The notes below the pieces were generated by a model, which was given only the letters and a program-made list of their open reading frames with translations, was not told the origin of the DNA and did no database searches. 64,000 nt of DNA, from contig NZ_FOYN01000003.1 of the NCBI RefSeq assembly GCF_900111935.1, positions 615,800 to 679,799 of the forward strand, given 5' to 3'. The position numbers and the translations under genes were made by a program. Positions 42,581 through 51,898 of this stretch are shown here, one piece after another (the first letter of the stretch is position 1; each line of letters starts with the position of its first letter). Source of the stretch: Halorubrum sodomense (lineage in GTDB: Archaea; Halobacteriota; Halobacteria; Halobacteriales; Haloferacaceae).

Positions 42581-43765
42581 GTGTCACGGACCCGGCTGTT
42601 CGGATCGCTCTGCGCGCTGGTCTTCCTCGTCAACTTCGCGCGGGTCGTGTTCGCGCCCCTCGTGGGCGAGTTCATCGACGCGTTCGGGATCCAAGAGGGG
42701 ACCGCGGGCCTCATCGTCACGCTCGCGTGGCTCGGCTCCGCGGCTCCGCGGATCCCCGCCGGCTGGGCGCTCACGCGCTTCACGCGGCGACGGGTGATAC
42801 TCGTCTCCGGCGCGATGCTGACCGCGGGGGGGCTCGGCGTCGCGCTCGCGCCGAGCGTGCTCGCGCTCATGGTCGCCGCCTTCGCGATCGGCTTGGCCTC
42901 GGGCGTCTACTTCGTGGCCGCGAACCCCTTCATCGCGGAGCTGTTCCCCCGGCGCGTCGGGCGGGCGATGGGCGTTCACGGCACCGCGAGCCAGCTCGCC
43001 GCCGTCATCGCCGCGCCCGCGGTCACCGTCGCGCTGTGGTACGACTGGCGGTACGCCTTCTACGGGCTCGCGGCCGCCGCGGCCGCCAGCACGCTCGTGT
43101 TCGCCGCGCTCGCGGCGCGGACCAATCTCCCGGACGCCGGCGCGGGAGACACCGACTTCCTCGCGGCCGCCCGCGGCGAGTGGAAGCTGATCCTCGCCGG
43201 GGTCGTGCTGATGGGGCTCACGAGCTTCGTCTGGCAGGGCCTGTTCAACTTCTACGAGCTGTACATGATCGACAAGGGGCTGCCGCCGGCGACCGCGCGG
43301 AACCTCCTGACGGTGATCTTCGCCGCCGGCGTGCCCGCGTTCCTCGTGTCGGGCGACCTCGCGGACCGGCTTCCCCACGTGCCGTACCTGCTCGGTATCG
43401 TCACGGCGTTCGTCGGCGGGGTCGTCCTCGTCGTCGTCGCAGAGGGGCTGGCGGCGGTGATCGCCGCGAGCGTCGTCGTCGGCTTCGCCATCCACATGCT
43501 GTTTCCGGCGGGCGACACGTACCTCCTCGGGTCCCTCCCCGACGAGTCGCGCGCGTCGGCGTACGCGATGTTCTCCGCCGGGATGATGTCGACGCAGGCG
43601 GCCGGCTCCTGGGTCGTCGGCGAGGCCGTCGAGGCGGGCGCGACGTACGACGCCGTCTTCCTCGCGCTCGCCGGCGGGCTCGCGGCTCTCGTCGTCGCGT
43701 ACGCGGCGCTGTACCGCCTCGGGCGCGTTCCCGGCGGCGCCGCGGGCGCGACGCGTGCGGTCTGA
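42581..43765 (+). CDS. MFS transporter
   Basis: A 394-residue major facilitator with about 12 helices, beginning LFGSLCALVFLVNFARVVFAPLVGEF at a GTG start (42581). The loop 2-3 region reads RIPAGWALTRFTRR rather than the classical GxxxDRxGRR. The second half has SGDLADRLPHV. The closest general type is the CynX/NarK-like group of small-solute carriers, but the substrate cannot be told. Confidence 0.86.
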   Translation: MSRTRLFGSLCALVFLVNFARVVFAPLVGEFIDAFGIQEGTAGLIVTLAWLGSAAPRIPAGWALTRFTRRRVILVSGAMLTAGGLGVALAPSVLALMVAAFAIGLASGVYFVAANPFIAELFPRRVGRAMGVHGTASQLAAVIAAPAVTVALWYDWRYAFYGLAAAAAASTLVFAALAARTNLPDAGAGDTDFLAAARGEWKLILAGVVLMGLTSFVWQGLFNFYELYMIDKGLPPATARNLLTVIFAAGVPAFLVSGDLADRLPHVPYLLGIVTAFVGGVVLVVVAEGLAAVIAASVVVGFAIHMLFPAGDTYLLGSLPDESRASAYAMFSAGMMSTQAAGSWVVGEAVEAGATYDAVFLALAGGLAALVVAYAALYRLGRVPGGAAGATRAV

Positions 43766-43854
43766 GGCCGCGCGGGCGGAGCGCGGCCGGTCGGGACCGG
43801 CACGCGCCTACGGTACCGCACCTGTTTTGGGCGTCCCGCCCGTGTGATCGGTAA

Positions 43855-45039
43855 ATGGAGTACGTTCAGGAGCGCGTGACGACCCTTCACGCGTTGACCG
43901 ACCACCGGCCCGACGCCCCCACGGACCGGGCCGCGGTCGTCGTGCCGATGACCGAGCGCGAGTACGGGACGCTCGCGGCCGAGCGTGTGCTCTCGTCGCT
44001 GGAGACCGTCGACCCCGCTCGGGTGATCGTCCCGCTGCGAGCGTCGGCCGACCGCGCCGGGGCGTTCGCGGAGTGGCTCGACGGGTTCGACCTCGACGTC
44101 GAGACGCTGTGGTGCGACGGCCCCCGGCTCGCGTCGCTGCTGGAGGCGCGGGGACTCGACGGCGACCGCGGGAAGGGGCGCGACGTGTGGCTCGCCCTCG
44201 GTCGCGCGCTCGACGAGGAGTTCGTCGTCGTCCACGACGCCGACACGAAGACGTACTCGCCGGCGTTCGTGAACCGGCTGCTGTTCCCGCTGGGGCGCGG
44301 CTACGACTTCTCGAAGGGGTACTACGCCCGCGTCGAGGACGGCTCGCTGTACGGGCGGCTGTTCAGGCTCTTCTTCCGACCGCTCGTCCGCGCGCTCGCC
44401 GATGCCGCGCCCGGCCGAATGCCCGACGTCTTAGAGTACCTCTCCGCGTTCCGCTACGCGCTCGCGGGCGAATTCGCGGCGACGAGCGACCTCGTCTCCC
44501 GGCTCCGCGTCCAGCGCGGCTGGGGGCTGGAGGTCGGGACGCTGGGCGAGGCGTTCGGCCACGCGGGCTTCGCGGACAGCGCGCAGGTCGACCTCGGGCG
44601 CTACGAGCACGACCACCGCTCCGTCGAGGGGCCGACGGGCCTCGCGGACATGAGCCGGGCGGTCGGCGCGGCGACGCTGCGCGCGGTCGAGGACGCCGGC
44701 GTCGACGTCGACTACGACGGCCTCGCCGAGCGGTACCGCGACGCCGCGGAGACGCTGGTCGACGGCTACGCGACCGACGCGGGGTTCAACGGCCTCTCGT
44801 ACGACGCGGCCGACGAGCGGTCGCAGGTGGCGACCTATGCCGAGGCGCTCGGCGAGCCCGGTCCCGACACCCGGCTCCCGGCGTGGGAGGACGCGCCGGT
44901 CGACCCCGATGAGGTCCGGGAGGCCGCGCGCGCGGACCTCGACGCGGTTCGCGGCGACGGGGCGACCGGCGGGATCGACGCCGCCGGCGCTCAGGCGACC
45001 GACGACGGGCAGGCGGAGCCCGCTCCGGGGGAGGACTGA
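43855..45039 (+). CDS. GpgS-like (GT81) glycosyltransferase
   Basis: A 394-residue family-2-like glycosyltransferase. The DxD-type motif is HDADTKTY. Downstream elements GRLFRLFFRPLV, PLSG/SAF-like LEYLSAFRYALAGEFAATSDLV, GWGLEVGTLGEAFG and AQVDLGRYEHDHRSVEGPTGLADMSRAV follow the glucosyl-3-phosphoglycerate synthase/mannosyl-3-phosphoglycerate synthase pattern. It would make a glycosylated phosphoglycerate, precursor of the solute glucosylglycerate or of lipid or glycan parts. No matching phosphatase is adjacent. The C-terminal 30 residues are disordered. The next gene starts two bases after the stop, so it shares the transcript. Confidence 0.75.
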   Translation: MEYVQERVTTLHALTDHRPDAPTDRAAVVVPMTEREYGTLAAERVLSSLETVDPARVIVPLRASADRAGAFAEWLDGFDLDVETLWCDGPRLASLLEARGLDGDRGKGRDVWLALGRALDEEFVVVHDADTKTYSPAFVNRLLFPLGRGYDFSKGYYARVEDGSLYGRLFRLFFRPLVRALADAAPGRMPDVLEYLSAFRYALAGEFAATSDLVSRLRVQRGWGLEVGTLGEAFGHAGFADSAQVDLGRYEHDHRSVEGPTGLADMSRAVGAATLRAVEDAGVDVDYDGLAERYRDAAETLVDGYATDAGFNGLSYDAADERSQVATYAEALGEPGPDTRLPAWEDAPVDPDEVREAARADLDAVRGDGATGGIDAAGAQATDDGQAEPAPGED

Positions 45040-45040
45040 G

Positions 45041-45586
45041 ATGGCGGACGGAAGCGGGCCGAGCGTCGCCGCGCGCGACGACCTCGCCGGCGTCGTCGAC
45101 CTGTTCGGGTGGCTCACCCGCACGGAGCTGTCGCGGGCGCTCTCCGAGCTTGCGTTCAAGCAGCGCGCCGAGGTCGACGAGGACGCCATCGACGCCGCCA
45201 TCGACCTCGCGGTCGCCGAGTACGCGCTCGTGCCGGCGCCGGCCGACGCGCTCTCGGGGGGCGACGCGGGCGACCTAGCGGACGCCGAAACCGAGCACGC
45301 CGAGGAGTCGACCGCCCTCGCGGTCGGTCCGGCGGCGTTCTCGACGCTCCCGGAGGGCGCCGAGGACCTCCCGCACATCCTCGACGTGCCCGACCGCGGC
45401 GTCGACCGCGAGGCACTCGCGGACGCGGTGCTCGACCGGCTCCGCGAGGAGGCGATCGAGGCGATAGGGGAAGGCGACGACGACCGCTTGGAGACGCTCG
45501 CGGACGTGACCTACGACGTGGAGGCGTGGGCGCCGGTCGACGTCGACCCGGTCCGGACGCGGATCCTCGCGGAAGTCGACGAGTGA
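45041..45586 (+). CDS. Conserved haloarchaeal acidic protein (possibly DUF7109)
   Basis: A 181-residue soluble acidic protein. The N-terminal segment DDLAGVVDLFGWLTRTELSRALSELAFKQRAEVDEDAIDAAIDLAVAEYALV looks like a helical or winged-helix-like domain. A variable Asp/Glu linker follows, then a C-terminal domain with DRGVDREALADAVLDRLREEAIEAI. I think it corresponds to the haloarchaeal family DUF7109, from memory only. It is in an operon with the GpgS-like gene (ATG one base after the preceding TGA). Confidence 0.72.
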   Translation: MADGSGPSVAARDDLAGVVDLFGWLTRTELSRALSELAFKQRAEVDEDAIDAAIDLAVAEYALVPAPADALSGGDAGDLADAETEHAEESTALAVGPAAFSTLPEGAEDLPHILDVPDRGVDREALADAVLDRLREEAIEAIGEGDDDRLETLADVTYDVEAWAPVDVDPVRTRILAEVDE

Positions 45587-45602
45587 GGAGGGGTCTCCGC
45601 TT

Positions 45603-46055
45603 TCATCCGGAGAACTCCGACTCGCTCACGCGGACGACGAGGGTCTCGTCCACGTCGCGGAGGTCGTACTCTGGCCTCTCGCCCTGTCGCCGCCGGACGA
45701 AGAGGGGCTCGACCGGGCGCCCGTCGACGAGCCCGAACACCTTCAGTCGCTGGTCGGTCTCCTCGGGGGGCACGTCGCCGTCGCGGACCTCGCGGGCGAG
45801 GTCGCGCGAGAGCCACTCGTCGGTCGCGACCGAGGGCTCCAGGACGAGCGCCTCCGCGACGAAGCGGACGAGGTACCAGTCGAGGTCGTTGAGCAGGGAG
45901 ACGGCGGCGCCGAGGCTCACGGTGTCGACGGCGACGCTGTTCTCGAAGGGCTCCTCGATCCGGTAGGTGGCGAGCGCGTCCCGCGCGGTCTCGCGGGAGA
46001 GCAGCTCGTAGGAGAGCTCCACGTCGGGGTCGCCGAGGAGACACACCCGCGTCAC
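45603..46055 (-). CDS. Conserved haloarchaeal protein (possibly DUF5804)
   Basis: A 150-residue soluble protein starting at the GTG at 46055 (MTRVCLLGDPDVELSYELLSRETA). The centre DTVSLGAAVSLLNDLDWYLVRFVAEALV is distinctive. The C-terminal part YDLRDVDETLVVRVSESEF is a beta strand pair. I believe this is the haloarchaeal DUF5804 family; function unknown. The open frame upstream of 46055 runs into the neighbouring gene and was not used. Confidence 0.72.
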   Translation of the reverse strand: MTRVCLLGDPDVELSYELLSRETARDALATYRIEEPFENSVAVDTVSLGAAVSLLNDLDWYLVRFVAEALVLEPSVATDEWLSRDLAREVRDGDVPPEETDQRLKVFGLVDGRPVEPLFVRRRQGERPEYDLRDVDETLVVRVSESEFSG

Positions 46056-46099
46056 ACCTCGGCGGTCGCGGGGAGCGGTGAAATCGGTTGCGGTCGGCC

Positions 46100-46816
46100 C
46101 TACCACGAGATCCGCTCGCGGTCCTTCCAGAGGTGCCCCGCGGGGCTCCCCGGCGCGAACCGCGCGAGCCAGACCGGCGTTTCGGCGCCCTTCGAGGGGG
46201 TTCGGGGCGCCTCGTCGCCGCCCATGTCGGTCCGGACCCAGCCCGGCGAGACGGCGTTCGCGATGAGCCCCCGCTCGCCGTACTCGCCGTCGAGGTACGC
46301 CGTCAGCCCGCCGACGCCGACCTTCGAGAGCCGGTAGGCAGGATACCCGCCGCCCATCTCCCCCTCGGTGAACTGGCCCAGCCCCGACGAGAGGCTCACG
46401 ACGCGACCCCCGGTCCCCTCTAAGAGCAGCGGCAGCGCGTGCTTGGTCAGGACGACCGGCCCGCGGAGGTTCACGGCCGTCGTGCGGTCGAAGTCCGCGA
46501 CGTCCATCTCGTGGAGCGGTCCCGACCGCGGGAACACGCCCGCGTTGTTCACGAGGACGTCGAGCGAGCCCGCCTCGCGCTCGATCCGGTCGACCGCGGC
46601 GCGAACCTCGGCGTCGTCAGTCACGTCCAACCGGACCGCGCGCTGGTCCGCCGCGGTCACGTCGTCGGGGTCGCGCGCCCCGGCGTAGACGGTCGCTCCC
46701 AGATCGGCGAGTTCCGCGGCGATCTCGGCGCCGATCCCGCGCGTCGCGCCGGTGACGAGCGCGGCGTCGTCGGTCAGGTCGGCCTTGAGCTCGACGTCCG
46801 TCGGCGTGTCTGCCAT
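46100..46816 (-). CDS. Short-chain dehydrogenase/reductase
   Basis: A 238-residue SDR oxidoreductase. The cofactor motif TGATRGIG is at about residues 22-29, the NNAG motif at about 90, SLSS at about 141 and the catalytic YRLSK at about 160. NAVSPGWVRTDMGG follows. The preference for NAD or NADP and the substrate are not clear. It lies 44 bases upstream of the DUF5804-like gene on the same strand. Confidence 0.93.
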   Translation of the reverse strand: MADTPTDVELKADLTDDAALVTGATRGIGAEIAAELADLGATVYAGARDPDDVTAADQRAVRLDVTDDAEVRAAVDRIEREAGSLDVLVNNAGVFPRSGPLHEMDVADFDRTTAVNLRGPVVLTKHALPLLLEGTGGRVVSLSSGLGQFTEGEMGGGYPAYRLSKVGVGGLTAYLDGEYGERGLIANAVSPGWVRTDMGGDEAPRTPSKGAETPVWLARFAPGSPAGHLWKDRERISW

Positions 46817-46897
46817 GCCGTCCGGTACGGCGCCTCGTCTGTAGAAACCTCGGGCCGGTGTGGCTCGCCCCGGTTCACGGTCCGACCGTGTCCGCGC

Positions 46898-48100
46898 TCA
46901 GAACGTCGAGACGTCGCCCTCGATGACGCTGCGGGTCACGTCCGTCACATCGGCCAGCTCGCGGTCGACGATTTCGAGGACATCGGCCTCGATGTCGGCC
47001 AACGTCACGTCGCCCTCGGTGACGATCTGGGCGTCCGCGACGTGCGGCTCGTCGATCGGGCGGCCGATCTGCGAGAGCAGCCGGACCTGGAGGTCCCTGA
47101 TCCCGTCGACCTCCTCGGTGACCGACTCGGCGACCCGCGTCGAGAGGAGGTTGTAGATCTTCCCGATGTGGTTGACGGGGTTCTTCCCGGAGGTCGCCTC
47201 CATCGACATCGGTCGGTTCGGCGTGATGAGGCCGTTCGCGCGGTTGCCGCGCCCGACCGAACCGTCGTCGCCCTGCTCGCCGGAGGTGCCGGTGACGGTG
47301 AGGTAGACGGAGCCCTCGTCGTAGTCGTCGGCGGTGTTGACATCGACGCCCACCTCGCGGTCGGTGTACCCGCGGGCGAGGTCGTCGACGTACTCGCGGA
47401 CGCTCTCGACCGCGTCGTCGTACTCGTCGAGGCCGTCGACGTACCGATCGACCATCGCGGCGGCGACGGTGATATCGATCCGGTCGCCCTCGCGTTTGCC
47501 CATGATCTTCACGTCGGGCCCGAGCTCGGGGTGGTCGTCGTGGTACGTCGTGTTGAGCGCGCGCTCGGCCTCGTAGACGATCGTCTCCGTCTCGGTGAGC
47601 GGGGCGTGGCCGACGCCGAAGGAGGTGTCGTTGGCCATCGGCACCTGCTGGGTCTCCTCGCCGAAGACGTCCTGGAGGTCGCCCGAGCCCTCGCCCAGCT
47701 TGACGTCGACGACGACGTCGGTGCCGTACTCCAGCTCCGGGATCGCCTCGGAGAGGTAGTCGCGGGCGGCCGCGAGCGCGGTCGAGTCGACGGGGAGCTG
47801 CTCGCCCTCGTACTCCTTCGTGGCGCGGCCGACGATGAGGATGTAGATGGGCTCGACGACCTCGCCGCCGCCGAACGCCGGGGCCGCGCGGCCGGCGACC
47901 AGCTGCGTCTCGTCGGTGTTGTAGTGGAGCACCTTCCCGACGCGGTCTAAGTAGAGCTGCGAGAGCGCCCGCGAGACCGACTCCGCGACGCCGTCACAGA
48001 TGGAGTCGGGATGACCGATCCCCTTTCGCTCGACGATTTCGACCTCCTGGTCCTCGACCGCCTGCCGGTCGAGGCGACTGACCTGTATGTTCCGGTCCAT
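46898..48100 (-). CDS. mat: S-adenosylmethionine synthetase, archaeal type
   Basis: Archaeal methionine adenosyltransferase (400 residues) forms SAM from methionine and ATP. The archaeal family, unlike the bacterial MetK, begins [37 protein letters not shown]. It also has [46 protein letters not shown] and [19 protein letters not shown]. The length is standard. An essential, monocistronic gene. Confidence 0.97.
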   Translation of the reverse strand: MDRNIQVSRLDRQAVEDQEVEIVERKGIGHPDSICDGVAESVSRALSQLYLDRVGKVLHYNTDETQLVAGRAAPAFGGGEVVEPIYILIVGRATKEYEGEQLPVDSTALAAARDYLSEAIPELEYGTDVVVDVKLGEGSGDLQDVFGEETQQVPMANDTSFGVGHAPLTETETIVYEAERALNTTYHDDHPELGPDVKIMGKREGDRIDITVAAAMVDRYVDGLDEYDDAVESVREYVDDLARGYTDREVGVDVNTADDYDEGSVYLTVTGTSGEQGDDGSVGRGNRANGLITPNRPMSMEATSGKNPVNHIGKIYNLLSTRVAESVTEEVDGIRDLQVRLLSQIGRPIDEPHVADAQIVTEGDVTLADIEADVLEIVDRELADVTDVTRSVIEGDVSTF

Positions 48101-48214
48101 TGCCGCCGGATACTCCGCGGGCGACGGTATAACTTGCGGAAACCTCCCGGGCCGGGGTAATGCTCTCGGGTTATGGCTCGGCAGATGTTGCGGCCGCGTC
48201 GCGGTTCCCCGCCG

Positions 48215-49336
48215 TCAGCGCGTCGCCGCGTACGCCTCGGCCATGACGTCGAGGGCCTCGCGCAGCTCCGCCTCGTCGGTGGCGTACGAGATCCGCGCGT
48301 GGCCGGCGCCGCCCTCGCCGAACGCCTCGCCGGGCACGACGACCACGCCGCGGTCGATACACGCCTCGACGAATCCGTCCGGGACGCGCGGCATCGCGTA
48401 GAACGCCCCCTGCGGCGTCGGACAGTCGATGCCGATCTCCGCGAACCCCTCCAGGAGGATGTCGCGGCGGCGCTCGAAGGAGGCGGTCATCTCGTCGACC
48501 ACGCCGCGGTCCCCCCGCAGCGCGGCCTCCGCGGCGTACTGCGCCGGGGCCGAGGCGCACGCCTGCGCGTACTGGTGGACGCGCAGCATGCGCTCGACGC
48601 GCTCGTCGGCGCCGTACACCCAGCCGAGCCGCCAGCCCGTCATCGAGAACAGCTTCGAGGCGGAGTTGACGACCACGACGTTGTCCGTCTCGGCAAACTC
48701 GATCGGGGAGTAGTGTTCCCCGTCGAAGACGGTGTACTCGTACACCTCGTCGGAGACACAGAGCACGTCGTGCTCGTCGGCGATGCGGGCGAACTCCCGG
48801 ACGTCTTCCTCGGAGGAGACCGCGCCCGTGGGGTTGCCGGGGGAGTTGACGACGAACGCCGCCGTGTCCTCGGTGATCGCGTCCTCGATGGCGGCCGGGT
48901 CGATAGTGAGGTCGTCGCGGAGCGGCACCGGGACCGGTTCGCCGCCGGTCAGCTTCGTCAGCGCGTCGTAGGAGACGAATCCCGGGTCGGGGATCAACAC
49001 CTCGTCGCCGGCGTCGACGTGCGCTTCGAGGGCGACGTGAAGCGCCTCGCTGCCGCCCGCGGTCGCGATGACGTTCCCGGGGTCGAGGTCGATTCCCTGG
49101 TCGGCGCGGTGCTTCTCGGCGATCGCCTCGCGCAGCGACCGAGTCCCCTTGTTCTCGGTGTAGGCGTCGGCCTTCCCTGCCTCGATGGCGTCGACCGCGG
49201 CCCGCCGGGCGTGGTCCGGCGTCGGGAAGTCGGGCTGGCCCAGCCCGAGGTTGATCGCGTCGTCGCCGGCCGCCTCGAACACCTCGCGGATCCCGCTTAT
49301 CGAGATCCGTTCGACCCTGTCGGAGAACGTCGTCAT
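48215..49336 (-). CDS. Pyridoxal-phosphate-dependent aminotransferase (AspB type)
   Basis: A class I/II aminotransferase (373 residues). The PLP lysine is in VNSASKLFSMTGWRLGW. NSPGNPTGAVSS and CVSDEVYEYTVF are the other PLP contacts, and the Arg near the C-terminus (HARISYAT) binds the alpha-carboxylate. The family includes aspartate, aromatic and alanine-type enzymes. Subfamily I-gamma aspartate aminotransferase is the most likely assignment. The ATG at 49336 begins FSDRVERISISGIR, as in homologues. Confidence 0.9.
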   Translation of the reverse strand: MTTFSDRVERISISGIREVFEAAGDDAINLGLGQPDFPTPDHARRAAVDAIEAGKADAYTENKGTRSLREAIAEKHRADQGIDLDPGNVIATAGGSEALHVALEAHVDAGDEVLIPDPGFVSYDALTKLTGGEPVPVPLRDDLTIDPAAIEDAITEDTAAFVVNSPGNPTGAVSSEEDVREFARIADEHDVLCVSDEVYEYTVFDGEHYSPIEFAETDNVVVVNSASKLFSMTGWRLGWVYGADERVERMLRVHQYAQACASAPAQYAAEAALRGDRGVVDEMTASFERRRDILLEGFAEIGIDCPTPQGAFYAMPRVPDGFVEACIDRGVVVVPGEAFGEGGAGHARISYATDEAELREALDVMAEAYAATR

Positions 49337-49420
49337 ATCCGTGTGGGGGCGCCGCCGCGAGTTAGTTCTTGCCACGTCGGGTCGGCCGACGGTCCGGACC
49401 CTCCGACCGGGATCGCGAAG

Positions 49421-50431
49421 TCACCACCGCCGACGCTCCCAGACGGGTCGTCGCCCCCCGCGGCTCGCGTCGTCTCTGATCCGCCCGTCCGCGTCGGTCG
49501 GCAGCGCGAATCGCCCGTCGAGGATGCTCGGCACCTCCTCCGGTCGCGCGCGCAACAGGGCGTCGTCGACCGCGCGGAGCCGGAACATCGGCCGACCCGG
49601 TCCCATCGGGACCTTGATCGACTCGATCAGCTCCCGGTCGACGAGGGCCCGGCGGTCCCGGGTGAACTCCTGTGCCGGGGCGATCCCGACGCCGTCGGTC
49701 CCGACCCAGGCGCGGAGGTCTCGGAAGAGGTGGTCGTGGCGCGCCGCGAGCGCGACGAGGAGCGTCCGGTCCGTCACCCCGGTCGTGCGGCCGAACTCGC
49801 CGGGAGCGAGCGACGCCAGTAGGGCCGCCAGGTCGTCCGCGAACCGGTCGTCGAGGACCTCGCGCGCATGGGCGAGAAGCCGAGTCCGCGAGGGCATCCC
49901 GACGGTCGCCGCCGACGCCGCGTCGAACCGCGACTCAGCCGTCGCGCGGGTGCCGTCGACAGCCTCCGAACCGGCCGCCGCTACCTGAGCGTCGGCCGCC
50001 GTCGTCGCGAGCGTCCGACCTCCCCGGGGGCCGACGAGGGCGTCGACGCGGTCCGGGCTCGCGAACAGCGTCCCGCCCGTCCCGTGTCCGAGCGGCTCGC
50101 CGGTCCGAATCCGGATTTCGCCGCCCTCGACCGCCTCGGCGACCGCGCTGCCGAGGACGAGCGCCCGTGAGAGCGCGTCGACGACGCCGGGGCGGCACGC
50201 GATCCGCCACGGGTCCCCCGACGAGCGCTCTCGGGCCGCGAGCACTGCCGGGAGCAGCCGGATCGGCACGCCGACCGCGACGACCGCGGACCGCCCCGCC
50301 AGCGCGGCCTCGACCGCCTCGGCGAGCGGGTCGTCGGGACGCGGAAGGACGTCGGAGACCTCGGACGCCCCGTCGAAGTCGTCGCTCGCGGCCTCGGAGT
50401 CGGCCTCGGTTCCGGCGTCGTCCGCGGTCAC
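49421..50431 (-). CDS. TbsP-like/DUF5821 haloarchaeal transcriptional regulator (tentative)
   Basis: A 336-residue soluble acidic protein with a GTG start (50431). The first ~35 residues are disordered. The middle (LAEAVEAALAGRSAVVAVGVPIRLLPAV...) could be an effector-binding alpha/beta domain. The C-terminal ~130 residues look like a winged helix (TLLVALAARHDHLFRDLRAWV, RRALVDRELIESIKVPMGPGRPMFRL). From memory this layout resembles the haloarchaeal regulator TbsP (DUF5821), which works with TrmB on gluconeogenic genes. I cannot confirm it here. Confidence 0.55.
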   Translation of the reverse strand: MTADDAGTEADSEAASDDFDGASEVSDVLPRPDDPLAEAVEAALAGRSAVVAVGVPIRLLPAVLAARERSSGDPWRIACRPGVVDALSRALVLGSAVAEAVEGGEIRIRTGEPLGHGTGGTLFASPDRVDALVGPRGGRTLATTAADAQVAAAGSEAVDGTRATAESRFDAASAATVGMPSRTRLLAHAREVLDDRFADDLAALLASLAPGEFGRTTGVTDRTLLVALAARHDHLFRDLRAWVGTDGVGIAPAQEFTRDRRALVDRELIESIKVPMGPGRPMFRLRAVDDALLRARPEEVPSILDGRFALPTDADGRIRDDASRGGRRPVWERRRW

Positions 50432-50549
50432 ACCGATCGGTGACTACCGCGATCCGGATGAGCGTTGCGCCGGTCACGGGGGCGCGCCGCTGAGGGAGGA
50501 AAGCACTGGGAGAGAAAGCGACGGGAGAGAAACGTCGTGAGCGCCGAAC

Positions 50550-51290
50550 TCAGGGCGCTCGCGCGAACACGAGGTACCCCGTGTGCCCCACGCCCGCCGT
50601 GGAGGGGCGGGAGCCGCGGTCGGAGAAGTCCATCTCGCGCTGGATCGTTTCGAGCGTCTCGACCTCCGAGAGGCCCGCCTCGCGGGCGGCGAGGACCGCG
50701 TCGCGGGTCCCCTCGACGAACGGGGAGTAGACGGCCAGGTGACCGCCGGGCGCGAGCAGGTCGGCGGCGCGTTCGACGACCGCCGGGGCGTCTCCCGTGT
50801 CGAGCGTCAGGACGTCGAACGGCTCGCCCTCGGCGAGCGCGTCCAGCTCTTCGGTGAGGTCGCCGGTCCGGACTTCGACGCGGTCGGCGACGCCCGCGGT
50901 CGCCATGTTCCCGCGGGCGACCTCGGCGAACTCGGGGTCGACCTCGTAGGTCGTCACGTCGGCGCCCGCGCGGCCGAGGTACGCCGCGAGGATCCCCGTC
51001 CCGGTGCCGGCGTCGAGGACGCGGTCGCCGCCCGAGGCGCCCGTGTGGCCCATCACGAGGCCCACGTCGCGCGGCATCATCGGCGCGCCGGTGCGTTCGA
51101 GGTGGTTGAACAGGTCGGGGCCGCGGAGCGCGCGGACCTCGAAGACGGTGCCGAGATGGGTCTCGACGGTGTCGCCGGCCGCGACGTCGTCGGGGACCTC
51201 GAGCACGCCGAGGTCGGTGCCGAACTCCTCGCCGGGCTCCAGTAAGTACTCGCGGTCCTCGTGGACGAGCAGGTACGCGGCGTCCGTCAC
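50550..51290 (-). CDS. trmI: tRNA (adenine-N1)-methyltransferase TrmI
   Basis: A 246-residue SAM-dependent enzyme methylating A57/A58 in the T-loop of tRNA. A small N-terminal domain (residues 1-~75) precedes MMPRDVGLVMGHTGASGGDRVLDAGTGTGILAAYL (SAM motif I), YEVDPEFAEVARGNM (motif II) and LTLDTGDAPAVVERAADLLAPGG. This order is the TrmI/Gcd14 pattern. Its start overlaps the nac stop by four bases (ATGA), so the pair is co-translated. Confidence 0.92.
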   Translation of the reverse strand: MTDAAYLLVHEDREYLLEPGEEFGTDLGVLEVPDDVAAGDTVETHLGTVFEVRALRGPDLFNHLERTGAPMMPRDVGLVMGHTGASGGDRVLDAGTGTGILAAYLGRAGADVTTYEVDPEFAEVARGNMATAGVADRVEVRTGDLTEELDALAEGEPFDVLTLDTGDAPAVVERAADLLAPGGHLAVYSPFVEGTRDAVLAAREAGLSEVETLETIQREMDFSDRGSRPSTAGVGHTGYLVFARAP

Positions 51291-51706
51291 TGGAGGTCCG
51301 AGATCGCCCGGGCCGGCTCGCCGTTGGCCGCCTCCAAGGCGTCGCGGGCGGCCTCTCTCGAAACGCCGGCCTGCTGGGCGACCAGTTTCACGTCCTCCTC
51401 GGGGATGCCGTCGTCTCCGTCGTCCGCGTCGTCAGCGTCGTCGAGCGCGGGCTCGTCGCCCCCTTCGACCGCCGTCGCGCCGCCGCCCGCGCCAGCGTCG
51501 GCCACCGCGTCGGGGGAGCCGACGATCTGGTAGGTCTCCTGCCCTTGAGCGTCCATCTTGGTGACCTGGGCGCCGTCGAAGACGAGGTCGTCGCCGTCGG
51601 CCGTCTCGATGACGACCCGCTCGGCGTCGAGCTCCTCGACGTCGATCCCCATCTGTTTCATCATCTGTTTCATCTTCCGCGGGTTCATGCCGCCGCCTCC
51701 GAACAT
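51287..51706 (-). CDS. nac: Nascent polypeptide-associated complex protein
   Basis: Archaeal NAC (139 residues), a ribosome-associated chaperone at the exit tunnel. The NAC domain is at residues ~5-65 (NPRKMKQMMKQMGIDVEELDAERVVIETADGDDLVFDGAQVTKMDAQGQETYQIVG). A halophilic acidic linker follows (about 70-100), then a UBA domain at ~100-139 (DVKLVAQQAGVSREAARDALEAANGEPARAISDL). First gene of nac-trmI, a pairing of two translation-linked functions. Confidence 0.95.
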   Translation of the reverse strand: MFGGGGMNPRKMKQMMKQMGIDVEELDAERVVIETADGDDLVFDGAQVTKMDAQGQETYQIVGSPDAVADAGAGGGATAVEGGDEPALDDADDADDGDDGIPEEDVKLVAQQAGVSREAARDALEAANGEPARAISDLQ

Positions 51707-51787
51707 GGTCCTCGGTTCGGCCGGACGACACAAAAAGGGTGTCGACACGGGCCGCAGGGCCGGCGCGGCGGCGACGGGCGACGCGTT

Positions 51788-51848
51788 CGATCCCGGCGGC
51801 GTCCGCCCAACGCGATCCCGGCGGCGTCCGCCCAACGCGATCCCGGCG
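51788..51848. repeat. 25-bp tandem repeat (2.4 copies) between nac and arfB
   Basis: The unit CGATCCCGGCGGCGTCCGCC plus CAACG begins at 51788, 51813 and 51838. It lies between two divergent start codons and may therefore space the two promoters. Confidence 0.88.
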
Positions 51849-51898
51849 AACCCGACCGAGACGACGGGGTTGATACGTGTCGCGCGCGAGTCGGCGGT

